Assembly (NCBI RefSeq): GCF_029350975.1 | Contig: NZ_JARKMR010000001.1 | Span: 558,001-622,000, forward strand | Direction: 5' to 3' | Length of the DNA: 64,000 nucleotides | DNA from: Maribacter zhoushanensis | Lineage (GTDB): Bacteria; Bacteroidota; Bacteroidia; Flavobacteriales; Flavobacteriaceae | In this document: positions 1 through 9,334 of the stretch, piece after piece | Layout: every line of letters starts with the position of its first letter | Position numbering within the stretch: position 1 is the stretch's first letter | Translations under genes and position numbers: made by a program | Notes under the pieces: generated by a model | The model's input: only the letters and a program-made list of their open reading frames with translations | Told to the model about the DNA's origin: nothing | Database searches by the model: none

Positions 1-1
1 T

Positions 2-304
2 AAAATCGTAGGTATGGCATTGGTATATCCAAGATATTCAACTTGGAAAGGTCCTGTTATACATCTAGAAGATTTAATCGTTACCAAAGAAATGAGGGGT
101 ACTGGTTTGGGTACCGCACTTTTAGATGAGGTGGTAAAATATGGTGATGAGTTGGGAGTGAAGAGAATTAGCTGGGAGGTTATTGATTGGAACGAACCTG
201 CTATTGGTTTCTATGAAAGTAAAGGTGCCAACGTTATGAGAGATTGGGACGTAGTTCAATTAGATGAAACCGGAATGAAAAACTACTTAAGCGCTTTGGC
301 TTAA
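2..304 (+). CDS. GNAT family N-acetyltransferase, C-terminal part (5' end outside window)
   Basis: The reading frame is open to the left edge (residues K-I-V-G precede the first Met), so this is the C-terminal ~100 residues of a longer protein. It shows the acetyl-CoA-binding core of the GNAT fold: a beta-4 strand (HLEDLIVTKEMRG), the pyrophosphate loop RGTGLGTALL, and the typical NEPAIGFYESKGA segment near the end. Substrate cannot be told from the fragment. It lies 35 bases upstream of the aspartate kinase on the same strand, and the two may be co-transcribed. Confidence 0.85.
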   Translation, partial: KIVGMALVYPRYSTWKGPVIHLEDLIVTKEMRGTGLGTALLDEVVKYGDELGVKRISWEVIDWNEPAIGFYESKGANVMRDWDVVQLDETGMKNYLSALA

Positions 305-339
305 TTGAAAAAGAACAAAAAAATAGATACATATTGAGT

Positions 340-1587
340 ATGAGGGTTTTTAAATTTGGAGGAGCATCTGTTAAAGATGCAGATGCTGTTAAAAATGTAG
401 TGAAAGTTTTACAAGAAGTAGGGTATGAGAATACGCTATTGGTAGTATCGGCAATGGGTAAGACCACCAATGCTATGGAAGATATTATAAATGCATATTT
501 TGATGATAAACAGGAAATACCTTCTAAAGTGGCAGAGTTGGTAGACTACCATCATGCTATAGTTTCAGAATTATTTCCTAATGCTCAGCATGCCATTTAT
601 AAAGAAATAAAGATTCTTATTGATGAAATAAATGGTTTTTTAGTTTGGAACAAATCTCCCAACTATAACTTCGTATATGATCAAATAGTGGGTTATGGAG
701 AATTACTATCTACTACGATTATTAGTGCATACTTTAAAGAAGTTGGTATAAAAAACAACTGGTTAGATGTACGAAACTTCATTAAAACAGATAGTAATTA
801 TAGAGATACTACGGTAGATTGGGAACGTACTCAAGAAAACGTTACTAAAATAGACCAAAGGGTTTTAAACATTACCCAAGGTTTCTTAGGTAGCGACGAC
901 AATAACTTTACAACAACTTTAGGCCGTGAAGGTTCCGATTATTCCGCTGCAATACTTGCGTATTGCCTAAATGCAGATTCAGTAACTATTTGGAAAGATG
1001 TACCCGGTGTTTTAAATGCCGATCCAAGGTATTTTGAAGAAACCCAGTTGCTAAACAACATCTCTTATAGAGAGGCTATTGAATTGGCGTTTTACGGTGC
1101 ATCTGTAATTCATCCAAAAACATTACAACCATTGCAACGTAAAGAAATTCCGTTACACGTAAAATCTTTTGTAAACCCTAAGGGAAAAGGTACAACGGTT
1201 GGTAAAGGAGTTGGTATTGAACCAAAGGTTCCTTGCTTTATTGTTAAAAAGAATCAGGTATTGGTAAAATTATCTTCGCTAGATTTTTCTTTTATTGTAG
1301 AAGATAGTATCAGCGAACTTTTTAAACTGTTTCATCAGCACAAGATAAAAGTAGATTTAATTCAGAATTCAGCTATTAGCTTTTCCGTTTGTATCGATAA
1401 TAAATTCGGAGGTTTGGAAAAACTTTTGCAACAATTAAAAAGTAAGTTCAAGGTAGCTCATCATGAGAACGTATCATTATATACCATTAGGCACTTTGAT
1501 AACAAAGCGTTAGAAACTTTACAGAATGGGCACGAGCTGCTATTGGAGCAACGTGGTACGGAAACCGTTCAGCTTGTGGTGAAGTAA
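340..1587 (+). CDS. aspartate kinase (monofunctional)
   Basis: Phosphorylates L-aspartate, the first step to lysine, threonine and methionine. The N-terminus has the amino-acid-kinase signature VFKFGGASVKDAD. The aspartate-binding region contains TTTLGREGSDYSAAILA and the nucleotide-binding segment WKDVPGVLNADPR. The last ~130 residues look like a reduced regulatory (ACT-like) region. At about 415 residues it fits the monofunctional class and carries no homoserine dehydrogenase domain. An in-frame TTG lies at 334, but the ATG at 340 gives the expected start MRVFKFGG. It follows the GNAT gene closely. Whether it is feedback-inhibited cannot be judged here. Confidence 0.9.
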   Translation: MRVFKFGGASVKDADAVKNVVKVLQEVGYENTLLVVSAMGKTTNAMEDIINAYFDDKQEIPSKVAELVDYHHAIVSELFPNAQHAIYKEIKILIDEINGFLVWNKSPNYNFVYDQIVGYGELLSTTIISAYFKEVGIKNNWLDVRNFIKTDSNYRDTTVDWERTQENVTKIDQRVLNITQGFLGSDDNNFTTTLGREGSDYSAAILAYCLNADSVTIWKDVPGVLNADPRYFEETQLLNNISYREAIELAFYGASVIHPKTLQPLQRKEIPLHVKSFVNPKGKGTTVGKGVGIEPKVPCFIVKKNQVLVKLSSLDFSFIVEDSISELFKLFHQHKIKVDLIQNSAISFSVCIDNKFGGLEKLLQQLKSKFKVAHHENVSLYTIRHFDNKALETLQNGHELLLEQRGTETVQLVVK

Positions 1588-1668
1588 ATTCAAGGTCATT
1601 TCAGACATGTTTAATAGGTAGCTGCAAAAGCTATTTTCCTATATTTACAGTCTAATCGATGATGATTT

Positions 1669-3489
1669 ATGGGTTTAGTTACCGCGAAGGAAGTTGCCAA
1701 GGCTATCAACCTCTCTAAATACGGAGTGTTAGGTACCTTTATTGGTTGGATATTGTTGAAAGTTACCAGAATATCCAGTATTAATCGATTTTATGATACC
1801 ATTGCCCATTTAGAGGGTGAGGACTATGCCAACGCCATTCTAGAGCATTTTGAAATTGATTTTGAAATTCCTGAGGAAGATTTTAAGCGTTTGCCCAAAG
1901 AAGGGTCTTACGTAACCATTAGTAATCACCCATTGGGTGCCATCGATGGTATTTTGCTGTTCAAACTAATGGTCAAGCAACGACCGGATTATAAAATTAT
2001 GGCCAATTTTCTTCTGGAAAGAATGGTGCCTTTAAAACCCTATATATTACCGGTCAATCCTTTTGGAGACCATAAAGATGCCAGAAGTAACTTGGCCGGA
2101 TTCAAAAAAACACTGGAACATTTACAAAACGGCCATGTATTAGGTGTATTTCCGGCAGGAGAAGTTTCTACCTATAAAGACGGCAAGCTCATAGTTGACA
2201 AACCATGGGAAGAGGCGGCTATAAAATTGATAAGAAAAGCTGAGGTACCCGTTGTGCCTATATATTTTCATGCTAAAAATAGCTCTTTGTTCTATCGCAT
2301 TTCTAAGTTAGGAGATTCGTTACGGACGGCCATGATTCCTTCTCAAGTGTTTTCCCAAAGAAATAGACCAATTAAAGTGAGAATAGGGCAACCTATCTCC
2401 GTTACCGCACAAAAAGAACAGAATAGTTTAGAAGAGTATACAGATCTATTACGACGTAAAACCTATATGCTCTCCAATGCTTATGAAAAAGAGCGTTTGA
2501 TCGATCAAATACCTACATCGCTTAAATTGCCCAAGCAACCTAAGAAAATTGCGGATGCTGTTCGTAAAGAGGTTATGGAGGGTGAAATAGAGAAGCTTAG
2601 GGAGAAAGAGTGTCGTTTGCTTCAAAGTAAAAATTACGAAGTGTTTCTTGCAAAAGAAAAGGATATGCCTTTTATTTTAAAGGAAATAGGTCGGCAGCGA
2701 GAAGTTACCTTTAGGGCAATAGGGGAAGGGACTAACAAGGCTATTGACCTGGATAGTTTTGATAGTTATTACCACCATTTGTTCTTATGGGATGATGAGG
2801 CTAAATGCATTGTTGGCGCTTACAGAATGGGAATGGGATCAGAGATTTTTCCGGAACATGGTATTGATGGTTTTTATGTACAAGATTTGTTTAGAGTAGA
2901 GCCAGAATTGTATGATATGATGGAGCACTCTATAGAAATGGGACGTGCCTATATTACCAAAGAATACCAACAAAAACCTATGCCTTTATTTTTACTTTGG
3001 AAAGGTATTGTGCATACTACCTTAAGATTTCCTGAGCATAAGTATTTAATAGGTGGCGTAAGTATCAGTAACCAGTTTTCAAACTTTTCTAAATCGTTGA
3101 TGATCGAATTTATGAAGTCTAATTACTGGGATCCCTACGTAGCACAATATATAAGGCCAAAGAAGGAGTTTAAGGTAAAGCTGAAAGATGCTGATAAGGA
3201 GTTCGTTTTTGATGAAACGCAAGCCGATTTAAATAAATTTGATCGTTTAATAGATGAGGTAGAGCCAGGTAGTCTTCGTTTACCGGTTTTGATTAAGAAG
3301 TACATAAAACAGAATGCAAAAGTGGTTGCTTTTAACGTAGATCCCTTATTCAATAATTCAGTTGACGGATTAATGTATATCAAAATCGCCGATTTACCGG
3401 AGAGTACCGTAAAACCGGTTATGGAAGAGTTTCAGGCAGAACTGGAGCGAAAATTGTTGGAATCTCAAAACCCCGAGCCGGAAGTATAA
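1669..3489 (+). CDS. fused PlsC-type acyltransferase + GNAT-type acyltransferase (OlsF-like aminolipid synthase)
   Basis: 606 residues with two acyltransferase modules. The N-terminal half (about residues 75-260) has the lysophospholipid-acyltransferase motifs NHPLGAIDG (NHxxxxD), FPAGE and a VPVVPIYFH strand. The C-terminal half (about 320-520) resembles the OlsB/hemolysin-like N-acyltransferase fold (AKCIVGAYRMGMG, ...GFYVQDLF, ...EMGRAYITKEYQ). This order is that of OlsF, the bifunctional ornithine-lipid synthase reported from Serratia and Flavobacterium johnsoniae, where the GNAT-like part N-acylates an amino acid and the PlsC-like part O-acylates the product. The amino acid used here (ornithine, glycine or another) is not readable. 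It is likely membrane-associated. It is convergent with the next gene, with one base between stop codons. Confidence 0.82.
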   Translation: MGLVTAKEVAKAINLSKYGVLGTFIGWILLKVTRISSINRFYDTIAHLEGEDYANAILEHFEIDFEIPEEDFKRLPKEGSYVTISNHPLGAIDGILLFKLMVKQRPDYKIMANFLLERMVPLKPYILPVNPFGDHKDARSNLAGFKKTLEHLQNGHVLGVFPAGEVSTYKDGKLIVDKPWEEAAIKLIRKAEVPVVPIYFHAKNSSLFYRISKLGDSLRTAMIPSQVFSQRNRPIKVRIGQPISVTAQKEQNSLEEYTDLLRRKTYMLSNAYEKERLIDQIPTSLKLPKQPKKIADAVRKEVMEGEIEKLREKECRLLQSKNYEVFLAKEKDMPFILKEIGRQREVTFRAIGEGTNKAIDLDSFDSYYHHLFLWDDEAKCIVGAYRMGMGSEIFPEHGIDGFYVQDLFRVEPELYDMMEHSIEMGRAYITKEYQQKPMPLFLLWKGIVHTTLRFPEHKYLIGGVSISNQFSNFSKSLMIEFMKSNYWDPYVAQYIRPKKEFKVKLKDADKEFVFDETQADLNKFDRLIDEVEPGSLRLPVLIKKYIKQNAKVVAFNVDPLFNNSVDGLMYIKIADLPESTVKPVMEEFQAELERKLLESQNPEPEV

Positions 3490-3490
3490 T

Positions 3491-3991
3491 CTAGTCTACA
3501 CCAACAACGCTACTTCGCCTTTCAAAAAGTACATTGTCTACCCATTGCCCGTGTAATTTGCCAACGCGCTCACGTTTGCCGATCATTCTAAATCCTGTGG
3601 TTTCATGAAGTTTAATGCTACCATGGTTAGTTGGGAATACACCGGATTGTAGTGTCCAAATACCTTCTTGTTCACTAGCGGATACTACGTGTTCCAATAA
3701 TACCTTGCCCAAACCTTTACCTCTGCTATTTCTAGAAACATAGACACTTATTTCGGCTACGCCGCCATAGACGCATCTATTGGAAACTGGGGATAGGGCT
3801 ACCCAACCCAATATTTCATCTTTTTGTTCCGCCACAAAACGGCAGTTGCTCATATGTGCTTTGTCCCAATTTTCAAACGTGGGTACTTTGGTTTCAAAAG
3901 TGGCAATGCCGGTATCAATACCTTCTTTATATATTTTGGCAACAGAATCCCAGTCCTCAGCCAACATCTTTCTTATAATTAAATCCTTCAT
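3491..3991 (-). CDS. GNAT acetyltransferase, phosphinothricin/arsinothricin-acetyltransferase-like (ArsN type)
   Basis: 166-residue single-domain GNAT. It has the PAT-family pattern: IRKMLAEDWDSVAKIYKEGI at the start, FVAE....GWVALSPVS in the middle, VYVSRNSRGKGLGKVLLEHV as the acetyl-CoA site, and the FPTNHGSIKLHETTGFRMIGKRE tail. Members acetylate amino groups of phosphinothricin, arsinothricin or related amino acids. It starts 10 bases after the stop of an ArsR-type regulator and is probably in one transcript with it, which argues for an arsenic-linked (ArsN) role. That role is inference, since no arsenite pump or arsenate reductase is in the window. Confidence 0.8.
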   Translation of the reverse strand: MKDLIIRKMLAEDWDSVAKIYKEGIDTGIATFETKVPTFENWDKAHMSNCRFVAEQKDEILGWVALSPVSNRCVYGGVAEISVYVSRNSRGKGLGKVLLEHVVSASEQEGIWTLQSGVFPTNHGSIKLHETTGFRMIGKRERVGKLHGQWVDNVLFERRSSVVGVD

Positions 3992-4000
3992 ATGTAGTTT

Positions 4001-4324
4001 TTAGCAACAATTATCTTTAGTGGTTTCAAAAAAAGAATTTAGAAGTGTTTGTACCGCCGTCCATTGTTTAAGATTAATACAATAGCATACTTTCTTGCCT
4101 TCAATTTCACCTCTTATTAAATCTATACTCTTAAGTTCTTTTAAATGCTGTGAGATAGTAGGCTGTGCCAATCCTATTTCATCTACAATATCATTACAAA
4201 TACAAGCATTTTGCTGACTTATATATTGTAAGATGGCAATACGGGCAGGGTTGGACAGTACCTTGAAAATGACTGCCAGTTCATTCTGCTCTATATTAAA
4301 TATTTGCGTTTTGGTTATTCCCAT
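4001..4324 (-). CDS. ArsR/SmtB family metalloregulator
   Basis: 107-residue winged-helix repressor. The segment NPARIAILQYI followed by LAQPTISQHLKELKSIDLIRGEIEGKKVCYCI is the ArsR DNA-binding core. Cysteines sit where many ArsR proteins bind As(III): a CIC motif (ACICNDIV) in the alpha-3/4 region, a C in KKVCYCI, and a terminal NCC. It is first gene of a two-gene unit with the ArsN-like acetyltransferase. Its probable role is metalloid-released autorepression of this pair; the inducer is inferred from the cysteine pattern only. Confidence 0.87.
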   Translation of the reverse strand: MGITKTQIFNIEQNELAVIFKVLSNPARIAILQYISQQNACICNDIVDEIGLAQPTISQHLKELKSIDLIRGEIEGKKVCYCINLKQWTAVQTLLNSFFETTKDNCC

Positions 4325-4334
4325 TTCAAATTTA

Positions 4335-4357
4335 TATATTGCTATATTACGATAATA
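4335..4357 (-). promoter_or_regulatory. possible ArsR operator, imperfect palindrome
   Basis: AT-rich imperfect dyad (TATATTGCTATATTACGATAATA on the + strand is the region; half-sites around TTGC..TA and TA..CGATAA). It lies 11-33 bases upstream of the arsR start, which is where ArsR proteins usually bind their own promoter. The symmetry is weak, so this is a suggestion only. Confidence 0.3.
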
Positions 4358-4363
4358 AAGAAT

Positions 4364-4396
4364 ATAAAAAAAGCCAGATGAAGTCTCAACTGGCTT
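4364..4396 (-). terminator. rho-independent terminator after the TM2 gene
   Basis: On the minus strand a 7-bp stem (AAGCCAG / CTGGCTT) with a 12-base loop is followed directly by a run of T. It lies just after the stop codon of the TM2-domain gene at 4404. Confidence 0.7.
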
Positions 4397-4403
4397 AAGT
4401 TAT

Positions 4404-4787
4404 TTAGAACCAAGGCTTTTTACCTACTTGGTACGTGTTGTAAAATTCTTCATCTGATTTTGTCAGGTATATGATACCTTCAATAATACCTACTACCCAC
4501 ATTGCAGATGCACCTATACCACATGTTACGGCTCCTAATACTAGTGTGATGACTAGCATTATAATTCCTTCCTTTTGGTATCCTAGTATAAACTTATGAA
4601 TACCTAAAGATCCTATTACGATAGCCAATATACCAGCTAACATTTTTTTATTTTCTACTCCAGGGCCTCCACTGAAAGCTTCTTTTGCTCCTGCGGTAAA
4701 ATCACTGGCTGCTTTTTTAGCTCCTTCGCTAAATTCTTTTGCAGATTCTTCTGCCTTATCTCCGAAATCTTTGTTTTCTTCTGACAT
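4404..4787 (-). CDS. TM2 domain membrane protein
   Basis: 127 residues. The first ~45 are charged and Ala-rich (KDFGDKAEESAKEFSEGAKKAASDF), probably helical and cytoplasmic. The rest is a TM2 domain: a first membrane helix (MLAGILAIVIGSLGIHKFILG, with the typical G-x-H-KF-xLG motif), a turn, then a second helix (GAVTCGIGASAMWVVGIIEGI). TM2 proteins are widespread and mostly of unknown function. It has its own terminator and stands alone on the minus strand. Confidence 0.85.
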   Translation of the reverse strand: MSEENKDFGDKAEESAKEFSEGAKKAASDFTAGAKEAFSGGPGVENKKMLAGILAIVIGSLGIHKFILGYQKEGIIMLVITLVLGAVTCGIGASAMWVVGIIEGIIYLTKSDEEFYNTYQVGKKPWF

Positions 4788-4842
4788 TTTAATTGTTGTT
4801 TGGTGGTTATTATAAGCGATAAATGTAGCGATTATTTTAACA

Positions 4843-5229
4843 TCATAAAAACGCTTTATCTATTGGTTCCCAAAGTTCTAGCTTATTTCCGTCGGGATCT
4901 AAAATCCAACCAAATTTTCCGTATTCAAATTCTTGAATCTCACCAACGACAGTTACTCCTTCTTTTTTCAGTACTTCTAATAGTTCAACAAGATTTTCAA
5001 CCCTAAAATTCATCATAAAACTAGATTGACTTGGTTTAAAATATGCTGTGTCTTCATTCATAGGGCTCCACTGTGTTGAGCAGTCGTTGCCTTCTTTGTC
5101 TTTATACCAAAAAGTATAACCGTATTGGTCAGTGTTTAATCCTAAATGCTTGTTATACCAATTTTTAGAATGGTCAGGGTCTTTTGTTTTAAAAAAGAAT
5201 CCGCCTAAGCCTGTTACTCTGTTTTTCAT
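4843..5229 (-). CDS. VOC (glyoxalase/bleomycin-resistance) superfamily protein
   Basis: 128 residues with the VOC betaalphabetabetabeta pattern: VTGLGGFFFKTKDPDHSKNWYNKHLGL at the N-terminus and ILDPDGNKLELWEP at the C-terminus, where the Glu is a usual metal ligand. The substrate is unknown. It ends a run of small minus-strand enzymes (6637 down to 4843) with gaps of 1-10 bases, so an operon is likely. Confidence 0.83.
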   Translation of the reverse strand: MKNRVTGLGGFFFKTKDPDHSKNWYNKHLGLNTDQYGYTFWYKDKEGNDCSTQWSPMNEDTAYFKPSQSSFMMNFRVENLVELLEVLKKEGVTVVGEIQEFEYGKFGWILDPDGNKLELWEPIDKAFL

Positions 5230-5235
5230 AACTGT

Positions 5236-5691
5236 CTATTTTTTGATGTTATTCTCGTATAAAGCAATCCACTGTTGAGGTGTCATTTTGGTGCATAGTT
5301 CTGCAATTAGTTTGAAAGGGATATCATCCATGCTTTTGAATCGTACACAACTTTTGCCCATATCTAGTTTACGTTTGCAATGTTTAGGGTATTCGCTCTT
5401 AAACCAGTTCATTAAAGTAATGTCAGCATATATACCAGAGTGATACAAGCCGATAAAATTCTTTTGTGAAGCCAAATTAATAAAGGGTAACGGTAGTTCT
5501 GAATTAACATGATAACCTGCCGGATAAATAGAATGTGGGACTACATAGCCTAGCATACCATAGCTTAATTGCTCTTCAAAACCAATAGGTAAATTTTTTG
5601 AAATGATACCTCTTAGTTTTTCTATTACCTCTTTGCGTTCTGGTGGTAATTGGGCAATATAGTCATTTGGTGAGCTGGCTTCGTATTTCAT
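5236..5691 (-). CDS. DUF1801 family protein
   Basis: 151 residues. The pattern is that of the DUF1801/YdhG-like family: an N-terminal helix YIAQLPPERKEVIEKLRGII, then EEQLSYGMLGYVVPH, then a Tyr/His-rich core (FIGLYHSGIYAD) and a conserved KLDMGKSCVRFKSMDDIPF segment. The biochemical role of this family is not established. It sits one base downstream of the 2-hydroxyacid dehydrogenase and seven upstream of the VOC gene, consistent with one transcript. Confidence 0.78.
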   Translation of the reverse strand: MKYEASSPNDYIAQLPPERKEVIEKLRGIISKNLPIGFEEQLSYGMLGYVVPHSIYPAGYHVNSELPLPFINLASQKNFIGLYHSGIYADITLMNWFKSEYPKHCKRKLDMGKSCVRFKSMDDIPFKLIAELCTKMTPQQWIALYENNIKK

Positions 5692-5692
5692 A

Positions 5693-6637
5693 TCACTCTA
5701 AAAATTTGGCTTTTACTTTATCTACTACTGTTTGGGCTAGTTTTATTTTACTTTCTACCGTCCAACCTGCTACGTGTGGTGATAGAATTACTTGATCTGA
5801 GTCAATTAGATATTGAAATGCTTCGGGTAAATTGTCATCGGTAAACATGTTTTCAAAAGAAGCCTTTTCATATTCCAATACATCTAAACCGGCACCAAGT
5901 ACCTTGTCCGATTTTAAGGCGTTGACCAAATCTGTGGTAACTATACATTTACCTCTAGCAGTATTGATGATCCAAATAGGATTATTGAATTTTTCTAAAA
6001 ATTCAGCATCTACCATACCTATGGTCAATTCTGTTTGTGGTACATGTAGACTTATAACATCAGCTCTATTTTGAAATTCCATAATACCTACTTGGCGTGC
6101 ATTTTCATCTTCTACACCACCTTGAATATCATAACAAATAACCTCTTCTACATCAAAACCCTGTAATTTTTTAGCAAAGGCTTTGCCCATGTTTCCATAG
6201 CCTATAATACCTACCACCTTGCCCTCTAGTTCAATACCGCGGTTACCTTCACGGTCCCATTTGCCATTTCTAACTTCTTTGTCTGCGCTGTTCAATTTAT
6301 TAAATAACGACAGTAACATACCTAAAGCATGTTCACCAACGGCATTACGATTACCTTCTGGAGCGGCAGCAAGAAAAATACCAAGAGATTTGGCATGTTT
6401 TGTATCTATATTTTCCAGTCCGGCACCTAAGCGCCCTATAAACTTCAAATTCTTTGCCTTGTTTAGAAACTGCTCATCTATACTGAACCTACTGCGAATT
6501 ATAAGACCGTCATAGTCGCCAATTTTGGCTTCTATCTGTTCTTTGGTAGAGTTATAATCTTCATCGTTCTGAAAACCTAGTTCAGAAAATTGTTCAATGA
6601 TTAATGGGTGGTTTATATCTACGTGTAATACTTTCAT
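5693..6637 (-). CDS. D-isomer-specific 2-hydroxyacid dehydrogenase (SerA/GhrA-like)
   Basis: 314 residues, NAD-dependent oxidoreductase of the D-2-hydroxyacid dehydrogenase family. A Rossmann fingerprint VGIIGYGNMGKAFAKKL lies near residue 142. The substrate Arg is in NTARGK and the catalytic His in SPHVAGWT near the C-terminus. The length is that of single-domain-pair enzymes without an ACT domain. The flavobacterial branch is usually annotated as phosphoglycerate dehydrogenase, but no serC lies next to it, so the substrate (3-phosphoglycerate, hydroxypyruvate or another 2-oxoacid) stays open. Confidence 0.85.
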   Translation of the reverse strand: MKVLHVDINHPLIIEQFSELGFQNDEDYNSTKEQIEAKIGDYDGLIIRSRFSIDEQFLNKAKNLKFIGRLGAGLENIDTKHAKSLGIFLAAAPEGNRNAVGEHALGMLLSLFNKLNSADKEVRNGKWDREGNRGIELEGKVVGIIGYGNMGKAFAKKLQGFDVEEVICYDIQGGVEDENARQVGIMEFQNRADVISLHVPQTELTIGMVDAEFLEKFNNPIWIINTARGKCIVTTDLVNALKSDKVLGAGLDVLEYEKASFENMFTDDNLPEAFQYLIDSDQVILSPHVAGWTVESKIKLAQTVVDKVKAKFLE

Positions 6638-6647
6638 TTATGTTTAA

Positions 6648-7013
6648 TTATATTTTGGGGTACTCTGTTTTTGTTTTTTCGTTTTTAATGTTTCCGGTGT
6701 GGGAAGTGCTTAATTTTTCAAAAAGCATTATCTGTACTTCTTCATCGTTCTTGGTCATTGGGCAATGCTCAACACCTTTGGGGACAATGATAATTTCGCC
6801 TTGCTGAACCTTTTCTGTTCGATCTCTAAACTGCATGTACAAGGTGCCTTTTACTACTTGAAAAAGTTCATCTTCATTGTCATGGGAATGCCAAACAAAT
6901 TCACCTTTTATCTTAGCTAGTAATACCTGCATATTATCTACAACACCTATTTGGTGTGGATGCCAATAACCATCTACAGCTTCGTATTTTTCTTTAAGAT
7001 TGATGCTTTTCAT
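6648..7013 (-). CDS. cupin domain protein
   Basis: 121 residues forming one conserved beta-barrel. Cupin motif 1 is WHSHDNEDELFQVVKG (two His and a Glu as metal ligands) and motif 2 is IVPKGVEHCP. Such proteins are metal-dependent enzymes or ligand sensors; the ligand is unknown. Ten bases separate it from the dehydrogenase gene downstream. The C-terminal ~15 residues are charged and probably disordered. Confidence 0.85.
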   Translation of the reverse strand: MKSINLKEKYEAVDGYWHPHQIGVVDNMQVLLAKIKGEFVWHSHDNEDELFQVVKGTLYMQFRDRTEKVQQGEIIIVPKGVEHCPMTKNDEEVQIMLFEKLSTSHTGNIKNEKTKTEYPKI

Positions 7014-7108
7014 GGGTGTGTTTATACTATCCTGAACTTTGAAGAAAAGAAAATTAATATAGTAATATACGGAAAGCCACAGTATTCTAAAAGAAGAGGG
7101 GCAGTTTA

Positions 7109-8461
7109 TTATATACCTAAGATTAACTTGGCAATAGAGAAGTAAATTAAAATTCCAAAAATGTCATTACTGGTAGTAATGAAAGGTCCTGTTGCAATGG
7201 CCGGATCAATACCTCTTTTGTCCAAAAATAGCGGAACAAAGGTGCCAATGAAACCGGCAACTACGATAACTGCGATCAATGAAATGGAAATTGCTAAAGA
7301 GGTAAGAAAATCTCCTTTCCAAATCCATGTAAAAATCAATAATAGGCATGAAAGAATGAATCCGTTCAATAATGCCAAAAGCATTTCTTTAATTAATCTG
7401 CTACTTATACTTCCTCTAATATCATCATTGGCCAACCCCTGTACAATTATGGCGCTAGACTGTACACCAACGTTACCGGCCATTGCGGCTATTAATGGGG
7501 TAAATAAAAAGAGTACGGTATATTCACGAAACATCTCTTCAAAACCGCCCATAATCAAAGCGGCGCCCGCACCACCAAAAAGACCTAAAATTAACCATGG
7601 TAAGCGCGCTTTTGTAAGATCCCAAATACTATCATCAGCTTCTACATCTTGTGATATACCAGCTGCCATTTGGTAATCTCGTTCTGCTTCTTCTTTGATG
7701 ACATCTACAATATCATCAATAGTAATACGACCAACCAGTCTGCCAATTTCATCTACGACAGGTATAGCTTCTAAATCATACTTACTCATGATTCTTGCTA
7801 CTTCTTCTGGATCTTCATTAACATTGACAGAATCAACATTTTTAATGAAAACGTCTTTTATGTGGGTTTTGGTAGAGGTAGTCAACAAATCTTTTAATGA
7901 TAATCTTCCTTTTAATTTGTCTTGATCATCTACCACGTAAATAGAATGTACACGCGTAACATTTTCTGCCTGAGTACGCATTTCCTTAACGCAAGTAAGC
8001 ACATTCCAGTTTTCGTTAACTTTTACAAGCTCTTTTGCCATAAGACCACCAGCGGAATCATCAGCATATCTTAATAGGTCAACAATATCTTTTGCGTGTT
8101 CTCTGTCTTCAATTTTAGAGATAACGTCTTGTATCTGGTCCTTAGGTAACTCGCCAATGATATCTGCGGCATCATCGGTATCTAGTTCCTCTAATTCGCC
8201 AGCAATTTCTTTTGTAGATAGGCTGCTTAATATGGCTTCACGAACATCTTCATCTAACTCGGTAAGAACATCTGAGGTTTTGTCACTGTCCAATAGCTTA
8301 ATTAGATAGGTAGCTTTATCCTTATCCAATTCATTGATAATCTCAGCAACATCGGCATAGTGTACAGTACTCAACATAGAGTTCAGTTCAGTATCATTGC
8401 TTTGTTCAATGAGCTGTTCTATCTCTACTACAAGTTCTTCTGTAAGCTTAAAGGGTGTCAT
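7109..8461 (-). CDS. mgtE: magnesium transporter MgtE
   Basis: 450 residues with full MgtE architecture. There is an N-terminal superhelical domain rich in LDxDDAADI-like repeats (about 30-130), two CBS domains (about 130-255, with [21 protein letters not shown] in the second), a connecting helix and five membrane helices (about 285-450). The pore-region motif [15 protein letters not shown] and the ending [15 protein letters not shown] are as in the family. It is a Mg2+-gated channel/transporter of the inner membrane. Its start overlaps the 3' end of ksgA by 14 bases, so translation is probably coupled. Confidence 0.95.
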   Translation of the reverse strand: MTPFKLTEELVVEIEQLIEQSNDTELNSMLSTVHYADVAEIINELDKDKATYLIKLLDSDKTSDVLTELDEDVREAILSSLSTKEIAGELEELDTDDAADIIGELPKDQIQDVISKIEDREHAKDIVDLLRYADDSAGGLMAKELVKVNENWNVLTCVKEMRTQAENVTRVHSIYVVDDQDKLKGRLSLKDLLTTSTKTHIKDVFIKNVDSVNVNEDPEEVARIMSKYDLEAIPVVDEIGRLVGRITIDDIVDVIKEEAERDYQMAAGISQDVEADDSIWDLTKARLPWLILGLFGGAGAALIMGGFEEMFREYTVLFLFTPLIAAMAGNVGVQSSAIIVQGLANDDIRGSISSRLIKEMLLALLNGFILSCLLLIFTWIWKGDFLTSLAISISLIAVIVVAGFIGTFVPLFLDKRGIDPAIATGPFITTSNDIFGILIYFSIAKLILGI

Positions 8462-9314
8462 CTGCTATTTTGTTCGTCAATGCTATAAAATCGTCAACCG
8501 CCAACTGTTCTGGTCTAAGGTCAAATATAGTGTCTTCTCTGAGATTATCTGATAATGAAAATGTTTTTAAACTGTTACGTAATGTCTTTCTTCTTTGGTT
8601 AAAAGCTGTCTTAACTACTCTGTACAACAATTGTTCATCACAAGAAAGCTCAAAGTTGGCTTTACGTGTTAATCTTAAAACGCCCGATTGTACTTTTGGT
8701 GGAGGGTCAAAAACATCTGGTTCTACCGTAAAGAGATACTCCGCGTCATAGAATGCTTGTACTAGAACCGAAAGTATGCCGTATGCCTTGCTACCTTCTG
8801 ATGAGCAAATACGTTGCGCCACTTCTTTTTGAAACATACCCGAGAATTCAGGAATTTGATTTCTAAGCTCCAACATTTTGAAAACAATCTGTGTAGATAT
8901 ATTGTATGGAAAGTTGCCAGTAATGCCAAATTGCTCATCACCAAACAAAGTAGAAATATCAAAGTTTAGAAAATCAGCTTCAATAACTTTAAAAGAGCCT
9001 TCTCCCTCAAATGCTTTTGGGTGTTCTAGTGGAAAGGTTTCGTTTAGGTAGGTTATAGACTCTGTATCTAGGTCCATAGCCACCAAATTACTATTATTTA
9101 GCAAAAGGTATTTGGTTAAAACTCCCGTACCCGGACCAATTTCTAGGACGTTCTTATATTCTTTTTGAAATAAGGTTTCGGCAATTTGTCTTGCTATGTC
9201 TTCATCTTTTAGAAAATGTTGACCTAAATGTTTTTTTGCTTTTACAGGACCTTTTTCATGATGCTTTTTATGCGCATATTTATCACCTTTGTTCTTCTTT
9301 CTTTTTGTTCCCAT
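8448..9314 (-). CDS. ksgA: 16S rRNA dimethyladenosine transferase KsgA
   Basis: 288 residues. It dimethylates two adjacent adenines near the 3' end of 16S rRNA. Signatures are [13 protein letters not shown], the SAM-binding motif [22 protein letters not shown] and the catalytic motif IV NFPYNIS. The last third is the usual helical RNA-binding domain with [12 protein letters not shown]. The first ~24 residues are Lys/His-rich ([16 protein letters not shown]) and exceed the E. coli protein, so the true start may lie nearer the KAKKHLGQ segment. It overlaps mgtE. Confidence 0.95.
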   Translation of the reverse strand: MGTKRKKNKGDKYAHKKHHEKGPVKAKKHLGQHFLKDEDIARQIAETLFQKEYKNVLEIGPGTGVLTKYLLLNNSNLVAMDLDTESITYLNETFPLEHPKAFEGEGSFKVIEADFLNFDISTLFGDEQFGITGNFPYNISTQIVFKMLELRNQIPEFSGMFQKEVAQRICSSEGSKAYGILSVLVQAFYDAEYLFTVEPDVFDPPPKVQSGVLRLTRKANFELSCDEQLLYRVVKTAFNQRRKTLRNSLKTFSLSDNLREDTIFDLRPEQLAVDDFIALTNKIADDTL

Positions 9315-9334
9315 ACATCTTTTTTAACGGCACC

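Noticed and set aside
7161..7925. Plus-strand open frames of 171 and 76 codons across mgtE
   Set aside because: They lie antisense to a complete, well-conserved mgtE and show no protein-like motif.
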